DNA of 36,098 nucleotides from Planctomycetota bacterium (GTDB taxonomy: Bacteria > Planctomycetota > UBA1135 > GCA-002686595). Below are positions 7,330-14,910 of the stretch, in pieces (within the stretch, counting starts at the first letter, position 1; each line of letters begins with the position of its first letter). Made by a program: the position numbers and the translations under genes. The notes under the pieces are model-generated. The model ran no database searches. It saw nothing but the letters and a program-made list of their open reading frames with translations, and was not told where the DNA came from. Location: NCBI GenBank assembly GCA_020853575.1, contig JADYYP010000086.1, positions 1 to 36,098 on the forward strand. Direction: 5' to 3'.

Positions 7330-10300
7330 ATGCAGCGTGCAGCGTCGCTCGGTGTCTCGTTGGTCGCACTCCTCGCGAGCTGTGGCTCCGACACGCCCCC
7401 GCCTCCGACTGCTCCGTCCGGCGCGCAGGGCAGCGCGCAGGGCGGCGCGCAGCCCAAGAGCGGCGGCGCGCGCGCGGACGAGGTCGCGCCGCGCTCGACG
7501 CCTCCGCCGGTGGCCATCGCCGAGCGCCGCACGCTGTTCGGCGACCCTCAACCGGCGCGCGAAGCGTGGGATGCCGAGAACGTCGCGCGCGCCGACCCCG
7601 CGCTCGACGGCTGGCCGCTCGAAGCCTTTGCGCTGCGCGCGGAACGACAGCTCCGAGCGCTCGTCGAGCACATCTGGAACGAGCCGCTCGACACCGCCGC
7701 GCTCCAAGCCCTGTTCGCCCCCGACGCGCGCGTCGCGGCCGAGCTGCGACCGGCGCAGCTCGAGCAGCTCTTTTCCGACGGCAATCTGCACGTGCAGCGC
7801 GGAAAGCCGAGCGCGGCGTCGAGGCCCGTGGCCGAGCTCGCGGCGCTGTGCGAGGCGGCGCGCGGTGCGTTCGGTGGAGCTCGCACGCGAGCCGTGGTGC
7901 AAATCGACGCGCTCGAGCTCGAAGGTCAGGACGTTTGGAGCAGCGTGCGCCTCGACATCGCCGCCGATGTGGGCCGTGGGGCGTTGCAGCAGAACGCTCG
8001 CTGGCGCGTGCTGTGGAGCAACCCGAGCGACGGCAGCGCGCCGCTCGTGCGCGAGTTGCGCGTCGAGTCCTTCGACGAGGTTTCCGCGCGAGTCGCGGCC
8101 TTCGGTGAGCACACCGCGCGCTGGATCGGTTCGCCGCCCTGGCTCGAGCGCGAGTTCCTGCACGGGCTCGAGGACTTCCAAGGGCGCCAGGACCGTCTGA
8201 CCGGTTCGCACCTGATCGGTCTGCACGGGCTCGCCATCGGAGACGTCAATGGCGACGGTCTCGACGACGTGTACCTGTGCATGCAGGGCGGGATGGCCAA
8301 CCGACTCTTGCTCCAACGCCCCGATGGAACCGTGGTCGATGGAACGAACGAAGCCAAGTTGGCGTTGCTCGACAACACGCGCTCGGCGTTGATCGTCGAC
8401 ATCGACTCGGATGGCGCGCAAGACGTCGTCGCCGCGGTCGGACCGTATGTCTTCATCGGGTTCGGCGACGGCCACGGCGTGTTCAATTCGCAGTTCCTGC
8501 TGGGAAACGCGGAGCTCGGTGACGAGGACGTGTACTCGATCGCCGCCGCGGATCCGGACAACGACGGCGATCTCGACCTGTACTGCTGCCGCTACGTCAT
8601 GGGCGGGATGATCTCGGGCGTGCCTCGCCCGTACCACGACGCCGACAACGGAGCCTCGAACATCTTCTGGCGCAATCTCGGCCAGCGGCGTTTCGAGAAC
8701 GCCACCGATGCCGCGGGTTTCGGCGCATCCAACGGCAAGTACAGCCTGGCCGCACTGTGGGAGGATCTCGACGACGACGGCGATCTCGATCTTTATGTCG
8801 CCAACGACTTCGGCCGCAACAACTACTTCCTGAACGAGGACGGACGCTTCCGCGACGTCGCTGCCGAGCGCGGGGCCGAGGACATGGCCGCGAGCATGGG
8901 CATCTCGAGCGCGGACTTCGACCTCGACGGCCAGCTCGATCTCTACGTGTCGAACATGGACTCGAGCGTCGGGCGGCGCATCGTCGCGCAGCGCGACAAG
9001 TTCATGCAGGGGCAGCACCCGGAGCTCAACGCGCACTACGCGCGGCACGCACGGGGCAACACGCTCCTGCGCGGACTGGGAAAGGGAATGTTCGAGGACG
9101 TCAGCGAGCGCGTCGGAGCGATGCGCGCGGGTTGGTCGTGGGGCGGAATGTTCGTCGACTTCGATGCCGATGGCTACGAGGACCTGCTCGTGCCCAACGG
9201 ATTCCTGAGCAACCACGGTGCGGGTGACGCCGAGAGCTACTTCTGGCGGCGCGTGATCGGCCAGTCCCCAGCGGACGCGAGCGAGAGCGAGGCTTACCGT
9301 CGCGCCTGGGTCAGCCTGCAACACCTGGTGCTCGAAAACGGCGTCTCCTACAACGGATTCGAGCGCGACACTGCATTCCGAAACCTGCGCGGACGCGAGT
9401 TCGTCGACGTCTCGAGCTGCGCCGGATTCGACTTCCTCGACGACACTCGCGCGGTTGCGCTGGCGGACTGGGACGATGACGGCCGCGTCGACGCCTTCGT
9501 CAGAGCGCGCACTGCGCCGCGACTGCGTTTCCTGCGCAACCAAGACCCGAGCTCGAACCACTTCGTGGCGCTCGACCTCGTGGGGAGCACTTGCCATCGA
9601 GATGCGATCGGCGCGCGCGTGACGCTGGAGTGCGCCGGACGCACGCTGACGCGCACGCTGCACGCGGGAGAGGGGCACCTCGCGCAGAGCTCGAAGCGCA
9701 TGACCTTCGGCTTGGGTGATGCACAGCGCATCGAGCATCTGAGCGTGCGCTGGCCCGACGGAACGCGCTCGAGCTTCAGCGATCTGGCGGCCGACACGCG
9801 CTACCGGATCGTGCAAGGAGCTTCCGTGCCCGAGGTCGTGCCGGCGAGGAACGTGCGCACCTTCGCCGAGGCCGAGCCGCAGCGCATGCAGCCGTCGCCC
9901 CACGCCGTCGAGCGCATGCTGGTCGTCGAGAAGCTCCCGATGTCCGCGTTTCCTGCGCCGAGCTTCGCGGACGACGCGCGGACCTTGCGGGCCTTCGCGG
10001 GCGCTCCCGTGGCGCTGGTTCTGTGGTCGGTGGAGGACCGCAACTCGCTGGCCTGGCTCGAGCAACTCGCGGAGCGGCGCACCGAGCTCGACGCGGCCGG
10101 CGTGCAGCTGTTGCTGCTCTCGATCGACGAGGGGCCCTCGCTGGGCGCGGCGCAGCGCTGGGCGCGCGAGCACGGTCTGGCCGAGCGCTCCGGCCCCGCG
10201 GACGGCGCTTTCCGCAAGTTGGTGCAGGTGCTGTTCATCGAAGTGCTCGGGGACTCCGGAGGCGTCGACCTGCCGACGACCATGTTGCTCGACGCGGACG

Positions 10301-10539
10301 GTCAGTGGCTGGTGGGTTACTTCGGGCCTCTCGCGCTCGCGACCGTGGTCGCCGACGCGCAGGCCATCGGCAAGCTCGACACCAAGGCACGCCAGACGGC
10401 CAAGCTCGCCGGCGGTCGATGGATGCTCAAGTCCTCGCGCAATTGGCCGCTGTTGATCGAGGTCTTCCGCGAGCTCGGCGCCCTCGAGATCTCCGAGCAG
10501 ATGCGCGCACACGCCGCAGCCGCGTCCGAGCAGCGCTAG
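7330..10539 (+). CDS. CRTAC1-like FG-GAP/ASPIC-UnbV lipoprotein with a C-terminal thioredoxin-fold domain
   Basis: A 1069-residue lipoprotein (lipobox LASC, Cys 18) with a Pro/Gly/Ala-rich linker after the anchor. From about residue 300 to 720 there are seven calcium-loop motifs of FG-GAP/VCBS beta-propeller blades, such as DVNGDGLDD, DPDNDGDLD, DLDDDGDLDLY, DFDLDGQLD and DFDADGYED. Residues about 743-830 match the ASPIC/UnbV domain (GARVTLECAGR, HAGEGHLAQSS, RWPDGTRSSF). Residues about 870-1010 resemble a redoxin/AhpC fold (VALVLWSVEDRNS, LLLLSIDEG, LPTTMLLDADG, LVGYFGP), but the usual CxxC position reads SVEDRNS, so no redox-active cysteine pair is present. Probable location is the outer face of a membrane. 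Ligand unknown. Confidence 0.88.
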   Translation: MQRAASLGVSLVALLASCGSDTPPPPTAPSGAQGSAQGGAQPKSGGARADEVAPRSTPPPVAIAERRTLFGDPQPAREAWDAENVARADPALDGWPLEAFALRAERQLRALVEHIWNEPLDTAALQALFAPDARVAAELRPAQLEQLFSDGNLHVQRGKPSAASRPVAELAALCEAARGAFGGARTRAVVQIDALELEGQDVWSSVRLDIAADVGRGALQQNARWRVLWSNPSDGSAPLVRELRVESFDEVSARVAAFGEHTARWIGSPPWLEREFLHGLEDFQGRQDRLTGSHLIGLHGLAIGDVNGDGLDDVYLCMQGGMANRLLLQRPDGTVVDGTNEAKLALLDNTRSALIVDIDSDGAQDVVAAVGPYVFIGFGDGHGVFNSQFLLGNAELGDEDVYSIAAADPDNDGDLDLYCCRYVMGGMISGVPRPYHDADNGASNIFWRNLGQRRFENATDAAGFGASNGKYSLAALWEDLDDDGDLDLYVANDFGRNNYFLNEDGRFRDVAAERGAEDMAASMGISSADFDLDGQLDLYVSNMDSSVGRRIVAQRDKFMQGQHPELNAHYARHARGNTLLRGLGKGMFEDVSERVGAMRAGWSWGGMFVDFDADGYEDLLVPNGFLSNHGAGDAESYFWRRVIGQSPADASESEAYRRAWVSLQHLVLENGVSYNGFERDTAFRNLRGREFVDVSSCAGFDFLDDTRAVALADWDDDGRVDAFVRARTAPRLRFLRNQDPSSNHFVALDLVGSTCHRDAIGARVTLECAGRTLTRTLHAGEGHLAQSSKRMTFGLGDAQRIEHLSVRWPDGTRSSFSDLAADTRYRIVQGASVPEVVPARNVRTFAEAEPQRMQPSPHAVERMLVVEKLPMSAFPAPSFADDARTLRAFAGAPVALVLWSVEDRNSLAWLEQLAERRTELDAAGVQLLLLSIDEGPSLGAAQRWAREHGLAERSGPADGAFRKLVQVLFIEVLGDSGGVDLPTTMLLDADGQWLVGYFGPLALATVVADAQAIGKLDTKARQTAKLAGGRWMLKSSRNWPLLIEVFRELGALEISEQMRAHAAAASEQR

Positions 10540-10609
10540 CGCGGCTCGAGCGAACGGAACCCACACCCGCGCGAGCGAAGAAGCATTTGGCCTGGCGCGC
10601 CGGCGCTGC

Positions 10610-10615
10610 GAGAAT
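10610..10615 (+). promoter_or_regulatory. Weak candidate -10 box before the enoyl-CoA hydratase gene
   Basis: GAGAAT, 11 bases before the ATG at 10627, at a position similar to the TAnnnT boxes in this window but without the first T. The 87-base gap holds no other feature that I can see. Confidence 0.22.
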
Positions 10616-10626
10616 CTCCGGCCCCC

Positions 10627-11460
10627 ATGACGACCTCGAGCTCTCTCTCGGCGCCGGTGAAGCTGGCGAACGGCAAGGTCCAGTACGCGAGCGGCGGTGG
10701 CCTGGCGCTGCTGACGCTCTGCAACCCGCCGGCCAACGGCTACTCGGTCGAGATGATGCGCGACCTCGACGAGGCCATCCTGCGGGCGCGCTTCGACGAC
10801 GCCGTGCAGGTGATCGTGCTCGCCGGCGCGGGCGAGAAGTTCTTCTGCGCGGGCGCGGACATCGCGCTGCTGAGCACGCTCTCGCCCACGCAGAAGTACT
10901 ACTTCTGCCTGCATGCCAACGAGACGCTGCAGCGTTTGGAGCGCACGCCCAAGCTGGTGATCGCCGCGCTCTCCGGCCACTGCGTCGGCGGCGGGCTCGA
11001 GATCGCGCTGGCCTGCGATCTGCGCATCGCGCGGCGCGACTCGGGCAAGTGCGGCCTCCCTGAAGTCGCGCTCGGCGTGCTGCCCGGAACCGGCGGCACA
11101 CAGCGTTTGGCGCGACTGCTCGGACGCTCCAAGGCGATCGAGCTGATGGTCAGCGGCGCGACGTTCGACTACGACCGGGCGCTGGCACTCGGCGTGGTCA
11201 GCGAGGTGCGTGACGCCCTGGACGACGCGCGCTTCCTCGAGGACGTGCTGGGGTTCGCCGCGAGCTTCACGACGCCGCAGCGGGCCGCGATGAGCGTGGG
11301 CCACATCAAAGCCGCGGTGCACGGCGGAGTCGACGTGCCGCTGGATGTCGGATTGGCGCTCGAGCGCGAGCTGCAAGCCAAGCTGTTCGCTTCGGAAGAC
11401 GCGCGCGAGGGCCTGCGCGCCTACGTCGAGAAGCGCAAGGCGCAGTTCAAGGGTGCCTGA
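10627..11460 (+). CDS. Enoyl-CoA hydratase/isomerase family protein
   Basis: A 277-residue crotonase-fold protein. FFCAGADIALL (about 73-82) supplies the first oxyanion-hole segment and GHCVGGGLEIALACD (117-131) the second. Glu 125 and Glu 146 (GLPEVALGVLPG) occupy the two positions of the hydratase catalytic glutamates, so reversible hydration of 2-enoyl-CoA is the most likely reaction. GTGGTQRLARL follows as expected. It is the first gene of a run with a zinc-type dehydrogenase and a 3-hydroxyacyl-CoA dehydrogenase, consistent with consecutive steps of fatty-acid or butanoate-type CoA-ester oxidation. Chain-length preference cannot be read from the sequence. Confidence 0.88.
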   Translation: MTTSSSLSAPVKLANGKVQYASGGGLALLTLCNPPANGYSVEMMRDLDEAILRARFDDAVQVIVLAGAGEKFFCAGADIALLSTLSPTQKYYFCLHANETLQRLERTPKLVIAALSGHCVGGGLEIALACDLRIARRDSGKCGLPEVALGVLPGTGGTQRLARLLGRSKAIELMVSGATFDYDRALALGVVSEVRDALDDARFLEDVLGFAASFTTPQRAAMSVGHIKAAVHGGVDVPLDVGLALERELQAKLFASEDAREGLRAYVEKRKAQFKGA

Positions 11461-11464
11461 GTCG

Positions 11465-12499
11465 ATGCAAGCGCTGCGCATCCATCGCCACGGCGACCCC
11501 GAGGTCCTGTGTCTCGACGACATCCCGCGCCCGGTGCCGGCCGCCGGCGAGGTGTTGGTCAAGGTCACGGCGGTCTCGGTCAACCACCTCGACCTGTGGG
11601 TGCGCCGCGGGATGCCCGGATTTGCCGTGCCGTTCCCGCGCATCTTGGGGTGCGACGGCACCGGCGAGGTGCTCGAGCTCGGCCCCGGAGTCAGCGGCTT
11701 GCGTGTCGGTCAGAAGGTGGTGCTCGAGCCCGGGCAATCGTCGGGCACGTCGCCCGAGGATCTCGCTGGCGCTGACCACCTCGCGCCGGACTACGGCATC
11801 CACGGCGAGCACGGCGACGGCTACGCGGCGGAGTACGTCGCGCTCCCCGCGCGCTATGCCCTGCCTTTGCCCGACGGCGTCGATCCGATCCACGCCGCGG
11901 CGGTGCCGCTGGTGTTCCTGACGGCCTGGGGCCTGCTCGTGTCGCGCGCGCAGCTGCGCAAGGGCGAATGCGTGCTGGTGCTCGCGGGAACCAGCGGCGT
12001 CGGGTCGGCGGCGATCCAGGTGGCCAAGGAGCTCGGCGCGCACGTGATCGCCACGGCCGGTGACGCGGCCAAGCGCGAGCTGTGCCGGCGGCTGGGAGCC
12101 GACGACATCGTGGATCATTCCACTCCCGGCTGGGACAAGGAGGTCAAGCGGCTCACGCAGGGACGCGGATGCGACGTGGTGGTCGAGCACGTCGGCCCGG
12201 CGACCTGGGACACGTCGATGCGCTGTCTGGCGCGCGCGGGCCGGCTGGTCACCTGCGGCGGAACGACGGGGCCGAAGGTCGCACTGCTCTTGCCGCACGT
12301 GTTCATCAAGAACCTCTCGATCCTCGGATCGACGATGGGGCCGCGCAGCGCGTTGCCCGAGATCTTCGCGCACGTCGCGGCCGGTCGTTATCGACCGCTG
12401 GTCGACCGCGTGCTGCCCCTGAGCCGCGCGCGCGAAGCGCACGAGTTGCTCGAAGCCCGGCGAGTCGCCGGCAAGATCGTCTTGGTTCCCGGTCGCTAG
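11465..12499 (+). CDS. Zinc-type medium-chain dehydrogenase/reductase lacking the structural-zinc cysteines
   Basis: A 344-residue MDR-superfamily protein. The ATG at 11465 lies four bases after the hydratase stop, and the frame open further upstream overlaps that gene, so this start is preferred. The N-terminal GroES-like domain has NHLDLWVRRGMPG and ILGCDGTGEVLELG; the Rossmann domain has LAGTSGVGSAAIQVAKELGA; the C terminus has VVEHVGPATW and LGSTMGPRS, close to zinc-binding dehydrogenases of thermophiles. In the segment EPGQSSGTSPEDLAGADHLA the four cysteines usually found there (C-x2-C-x2-C-x7-C) are Ser, Ser, Asp and Ala, so the structural zinc must be absent. NAD(P)-dependent redox chemistry on a carbonyl, alcohol or enoyl substrate is likely; the substrate is unknown. 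Confidence 0.82.
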   Translation: MQALRIHRHGDPEVLCLDDIPRPVPAAGEVLVKVTAVSVNHLDLWVRRGMPGFAVPFPRILGCDGTGEVLELGPGVSGLRVGQKVVLEPGQSSGTSPEDLAGADHLAPDYGIHGEHGDGYAAEYVALPARYALPLPDGVDPIHAAAVPLVFLTAWGLLVSRAQLRKGECVLVLAGTSGVGSAAIQVAKELGAHVIATAGDAAKRELCRRLGADDIVDHSTPGWDKEVKRLTQGRGCDVVVEHVGPATWDTSMRCLARAGRLVTCGGTTGPKVALLLPHVFIKNLSILGSTMGPRSALPEIFAHVAAGRYRPLVDRVLPLSRAREAHELLEARRVAGKIVLVPGR

Positions 12500-12517
12500 C
12501 GAAGGAGTGCCTGCAAC

Positions 12518-13384
12518 GTGAAGTCGGTGGATCAGATCCAGAGGGCCGTAGTGCTCGGCGCGGGCACGATGGGCCATGGCATCGCGCAAGTGCTGGCGAG
12601 CTGTGGCATCGCGACGACCTTGGTCGATCTCGACGCCGCGGCGCTCGAGCGCGGTCTGGCGAGCGTGCGGCGCAATCTCGACCAGGGCGTGGAAAAGGGC
12701 AAGGTCACGGCCGAGGCGCGCTCGGCGACGCTCGCCAAGCTCGCCGGCGCGAGCGACCTCGAGAGCGCGGCGCGCTCCGCCGACGTGGTCATCGAGGCCG
12801 TGCCCGAGAAGCTTGCGCTGAAGCGCTCGATCTTCGCCAAGCTCGACTCACTGTGTGCCGCCGAGGCCTTGCTCGCGACCAACACCTCGTCGCTCTCGAT
12901 CACCGCGATCGCGGAGGCTTGCAAGCACCCCGAGCGCGTCGTCGGCATGCACTTCTTCAACCCCGTGCACATCATGAAGCTGGTCGAGGTGGTGCGCGCC
13001 GCTCGCACCGCGCCGGCCGCTGCCGAGCTGGCGCTGGCGCTGGCACGCCGCATGGGCAAGGACCCGATCGACGTGGTCGACTCCCCGGGATTCGCCTCCA
13101 GTCGACTGGGGTTGGTGATCGGTCTCGAAGCGATGCGCATGCTCGAAGCCGGGGTCGCCAGCGCCGAGGACATCGACAAGGCGATGGTGCTGGGTTACGG
13201 CTTCCCGATGGGGCCGCTCAAGCTGACCGATCTGGTGGGCCTCGACGTTCGGCTCTCGATCGCCGAATACTTGGAGCAGGAAATCGGTAGCACGTTCAAG
13301 GCCCCGCAGATCCTGCGCGACAAGGTGGCGCGCGGGGAACTCGGCAAGAAGGCTGGGCAGGGCTTCTACACCTGGAACGCGTGA
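12518..13384 (+). CDS. hbd: 3-hydroxyacyl-CoA (3-hydroxybutyryl-CoA) dehydrogenase
   Basis: A 288-residue protein with a GTG start; AAGGAG at 12502-12507 supports it. VLGAGTMGHGIAQVLA (from residue 12) is the NAD-binding glycine loop. The catalytic region shows NTSSLSIT and GMHFFNPVHIMKLVEVV (Ser, His and Glu positions). The C-terminal domain shows DSPGFASSRLG and GYGFPMGPLKLTDLVGLDV. The Asn usual in PGFxxNR is Ser here, as I recall in a Bacillus/Thermus-like branch. It oxidises (S)-3-hydroxyacyl-CoA with NAD, the step after the enoyl-CoA hydratase encoded two genes upstream. Whether it works in beta-oxidation or in the reductive direction is not shown; no thiolase or acyl-CoA dehydrogenase gene lies in the window. 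Confidence 0.88.
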   Translation: MKSVDQIQRAVVLGAGTMGHGIAQVLASCGIATTLVDLDAAALERGLASVRRNLDQGVEKGKVTAEARSATLAKLAGASDLESAARSADVVIEAVPEKLALKRSIFAKLDSLCAAEALLATNTSSLSITAIAEACKHPERVVGMHFFNPVHIMKLVEVVRAARTAPAAAELALALARRMGKDPIDVVDSPGFASSRLGLVIGLEAMRMLEAGVASAEDIDKAMVLGYGFPMGPLKLTDLVGLDVRLSIAEYLEQEIGSTFKAPQILRDKVARGELGKKAGQGFYTWNA

Positions 13385-13400
13385 GGCGAAGGAGAGAGCG

Positions 13401-14198
13401 ATGAGCGACATCGAATGGGGCAGCGAAGCCAAGGAAGCGCCGAAGAAGAAGGCGCGCCTTCCCAAATGGCTGTGGTTCTGCGGCGGCGGTTGCCTGCTCG
13501 CGCTGATCGCCAGCGCGGTGATCGCCTTCGTGGTGTTCCGCGTGGCCTCGGAGAAGCTCGACCCCGAGAAGCAGTGGACCGCGCTGGCCGAGGTGTTGCC
13601 CTACGACGAGCGTCCGGCGGACTACATGCTGATCCCGACCGGCGCGCTGGCTGCCATGGCTCCAGGCGTCGACAACGGTTGGCAATTCACCAAGGGTGGC
13701 GCGAGCGTGCAGCTGCAGCTCTACGCCCCGGGGCAGCGCGCCGACGAGCTGCGCGAACGACTCGAGACCGGCGATCTGGGTGAGTCCAAGCAGCAGTTCG
13801 GACCGTTGGGCTTCCATGCGCCGAGCGCCGGCCAGTTCGAAATCCAGGGCCGCAAGCTGAACTACGTGCGTTTCCAGACCTTCGAGGAGAGCGAGTCTCC
13901 GGGTGACGCGCAGGCGCAAGCGGGCGACAGCGCCGCGGGCAGCGAGCAAGCGCCCGTGAAGGAGCCCACCGAAGAAGTCGCGCAAGAACCCGTCGAGGAG
14001 CCCATCGAGGAGCCCTCGAGCTTCAAGCAAGCGATGGAGATGGCCACCAAGCAGCGTGTGATGTTGGTCGACATCACGCCCGAGGGCCGCGAAGGTGCGC
14101 TGCTGCTGATCTACTCGCGCTTCAGCGGCACCACGCCGGTGGAGCAGCGCGACATCGAGGACTTCCTGCAGCACTTCCGCATCGACGGGAAGAAGTGA
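13401..14198 (+). CDS. Single-pass membrane protein of unknown function
   Basis: A 265-residue protein with a good ribosome binding site (AAGGAG, 13389-13394) before the ATG. A basic stretch (KKKARLPKW) precedes a transmembrane segment at about residues 28-50 (LWFCGGGCLLALIASAVIAF), so most of the protein should be outside the cytoplasm. Residues about 170-205 are low-complexity and acidic (repeats of EEP/EEPIEEP). No enzyme motif is recognised. It follows the hydroxyacyl-CoA dehydrogenase by 16 bases and overlaps the next membrane-protein gene by one base, so the two likely function together. Confidence 0.7.
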   Translation: MSDIEWGSEAKEAPKKKARLPKWLWFCGGGCLLALIASAVIAFVVFRVASEKLDPEKQWTALAEVLPYDERPADYMLIPTGALAAMAPGVDNGWQFTKGGASVQLQLYAPGQRADELRERLETGDLGESKQQFGPLGFHAPSAGQFEIQGRKLNYVRFQTFEESESPGDAQAQAGDSAAGSEQAPVKEPTEEVAQEPVEEPIEEPSSFKQAMEMATKQRVMLVDITPEGREGALLLIYSRFSGTTPVEQRDIEDFLQHFRIDGKK

Positions 14199-14872
14199 TG
14201 GACGCGCGTCCGACCGAGCGCACCGCGCTGGTGTGGGTCGTGGTCGCCGCGATCGTGGCGCTCGGCGGGCTCGCCTACACGATGGCGCGTCAGTCGACGC
14301 ACGCACTCGACGCTCGAGCGACGCTCGCGCGCTGGTTCGAGCCGCGCGATTTGCCGTTCGGGCTCGCGCTCGCCGATGCGAGCGTGCTGCCACGCGGCGA
14401 CGTGTGCGTGCGGCTCGCGCCGGCCGAGACTCCCCCGGAGGCCGAGCGCATCGAAGTGCCGGAGGCCGAGAGCGGATCGCCGCAAGAGTTCGATTGGTCG
14501 AAGGTCGCGATCGGTGCCGCGGGCAGTGCTCCGCGCGAAGTCTTGATCGTCGAGATGGTGCTCGAAGGTGCCGCGAAGGAGCTCGAGACCCTGTTCGAAG
14601 GCGGCCAGAACCTCAACGGCGATTGGGCCAGCGTTCCACGCAACGGCGCGCGGCGCGTTCTCGAGCGCGGCAAGCTCCCGTGGGGGGCCTTGGCCGCGCC
14701 CTTCGTCGTCGAGCGCGAGTTCGAGAAGGGGGGCACGTTCCGCGACGTGCTGCGCGTCAACCTCAGCTCCGAGCGCACGCCGCGCATCCTGATCGCTCGT
14801 TGGAGCCGCGGATTTCCGGCCTCGCGCGAGCGCGTCGAGGAGTTGCTCGGCGCGCTCGTGCCGCGCGAATAG
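14198..14872 (+). CDS. Single-pass membrane protein of unknown function
   Basis: A 224-residue protein. Two starts are possible, GTG at 14195 and ATG at 14198; ATG is chosen because it gives the common TGATG stop-start coupling with the previous gene. A transmembrane segment spans about residues 11-30 (ALVWVVVAAIVALGGLAYTM). The rest is soluble, with no motif I recognise. Like the upstream partner it appears to expose a large domain outside the cytoplasm. It is the last gene of the five-gene run and faces the end of the glycolate oxidase operon across 38 bases. Confidence 0.68.
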   Translation: MDARPTERTALVWVVVAAIVALGGLAYTMARQSTHALDARATLARWFEPRDLPFGLALADASVLPRGDVCVRLAPAETPPEAERIEVPEAESGSPQEFDWSKVAIGAAGSAPREVLIVEMVLEGAAKELETLFEGGQNLNGDWASVPRNGARRVLERGKLPWGALAAPFVVEREFEKGGTFRDVLRVNLSSERTPRILIARWSRGFPASRERVEELLGALVPRE

Positions 14873-14910
14873 CGCAGCACGGCGGCTGCACGGGTCGGTC
14901 CCGGAGCACT

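Noticed and set aside
6130..11661. A 1843-codon minus-strand open frame antisense to the HEAT-vWA, CRTAC1-like and enoyl-CoA hydratase genes
   Set aside because: It is a by-product of high GC at third codon positions: the plus-strand genes have clear domains and motifs, while this frame is low-complexity, Arg/His/Gln-rich and has no recognisable domain.
14873..14910. Terminator between the two converging operons
   Set aside because: No stem with a T tract is visible in the 38 bases; only short complementary stretches exist.
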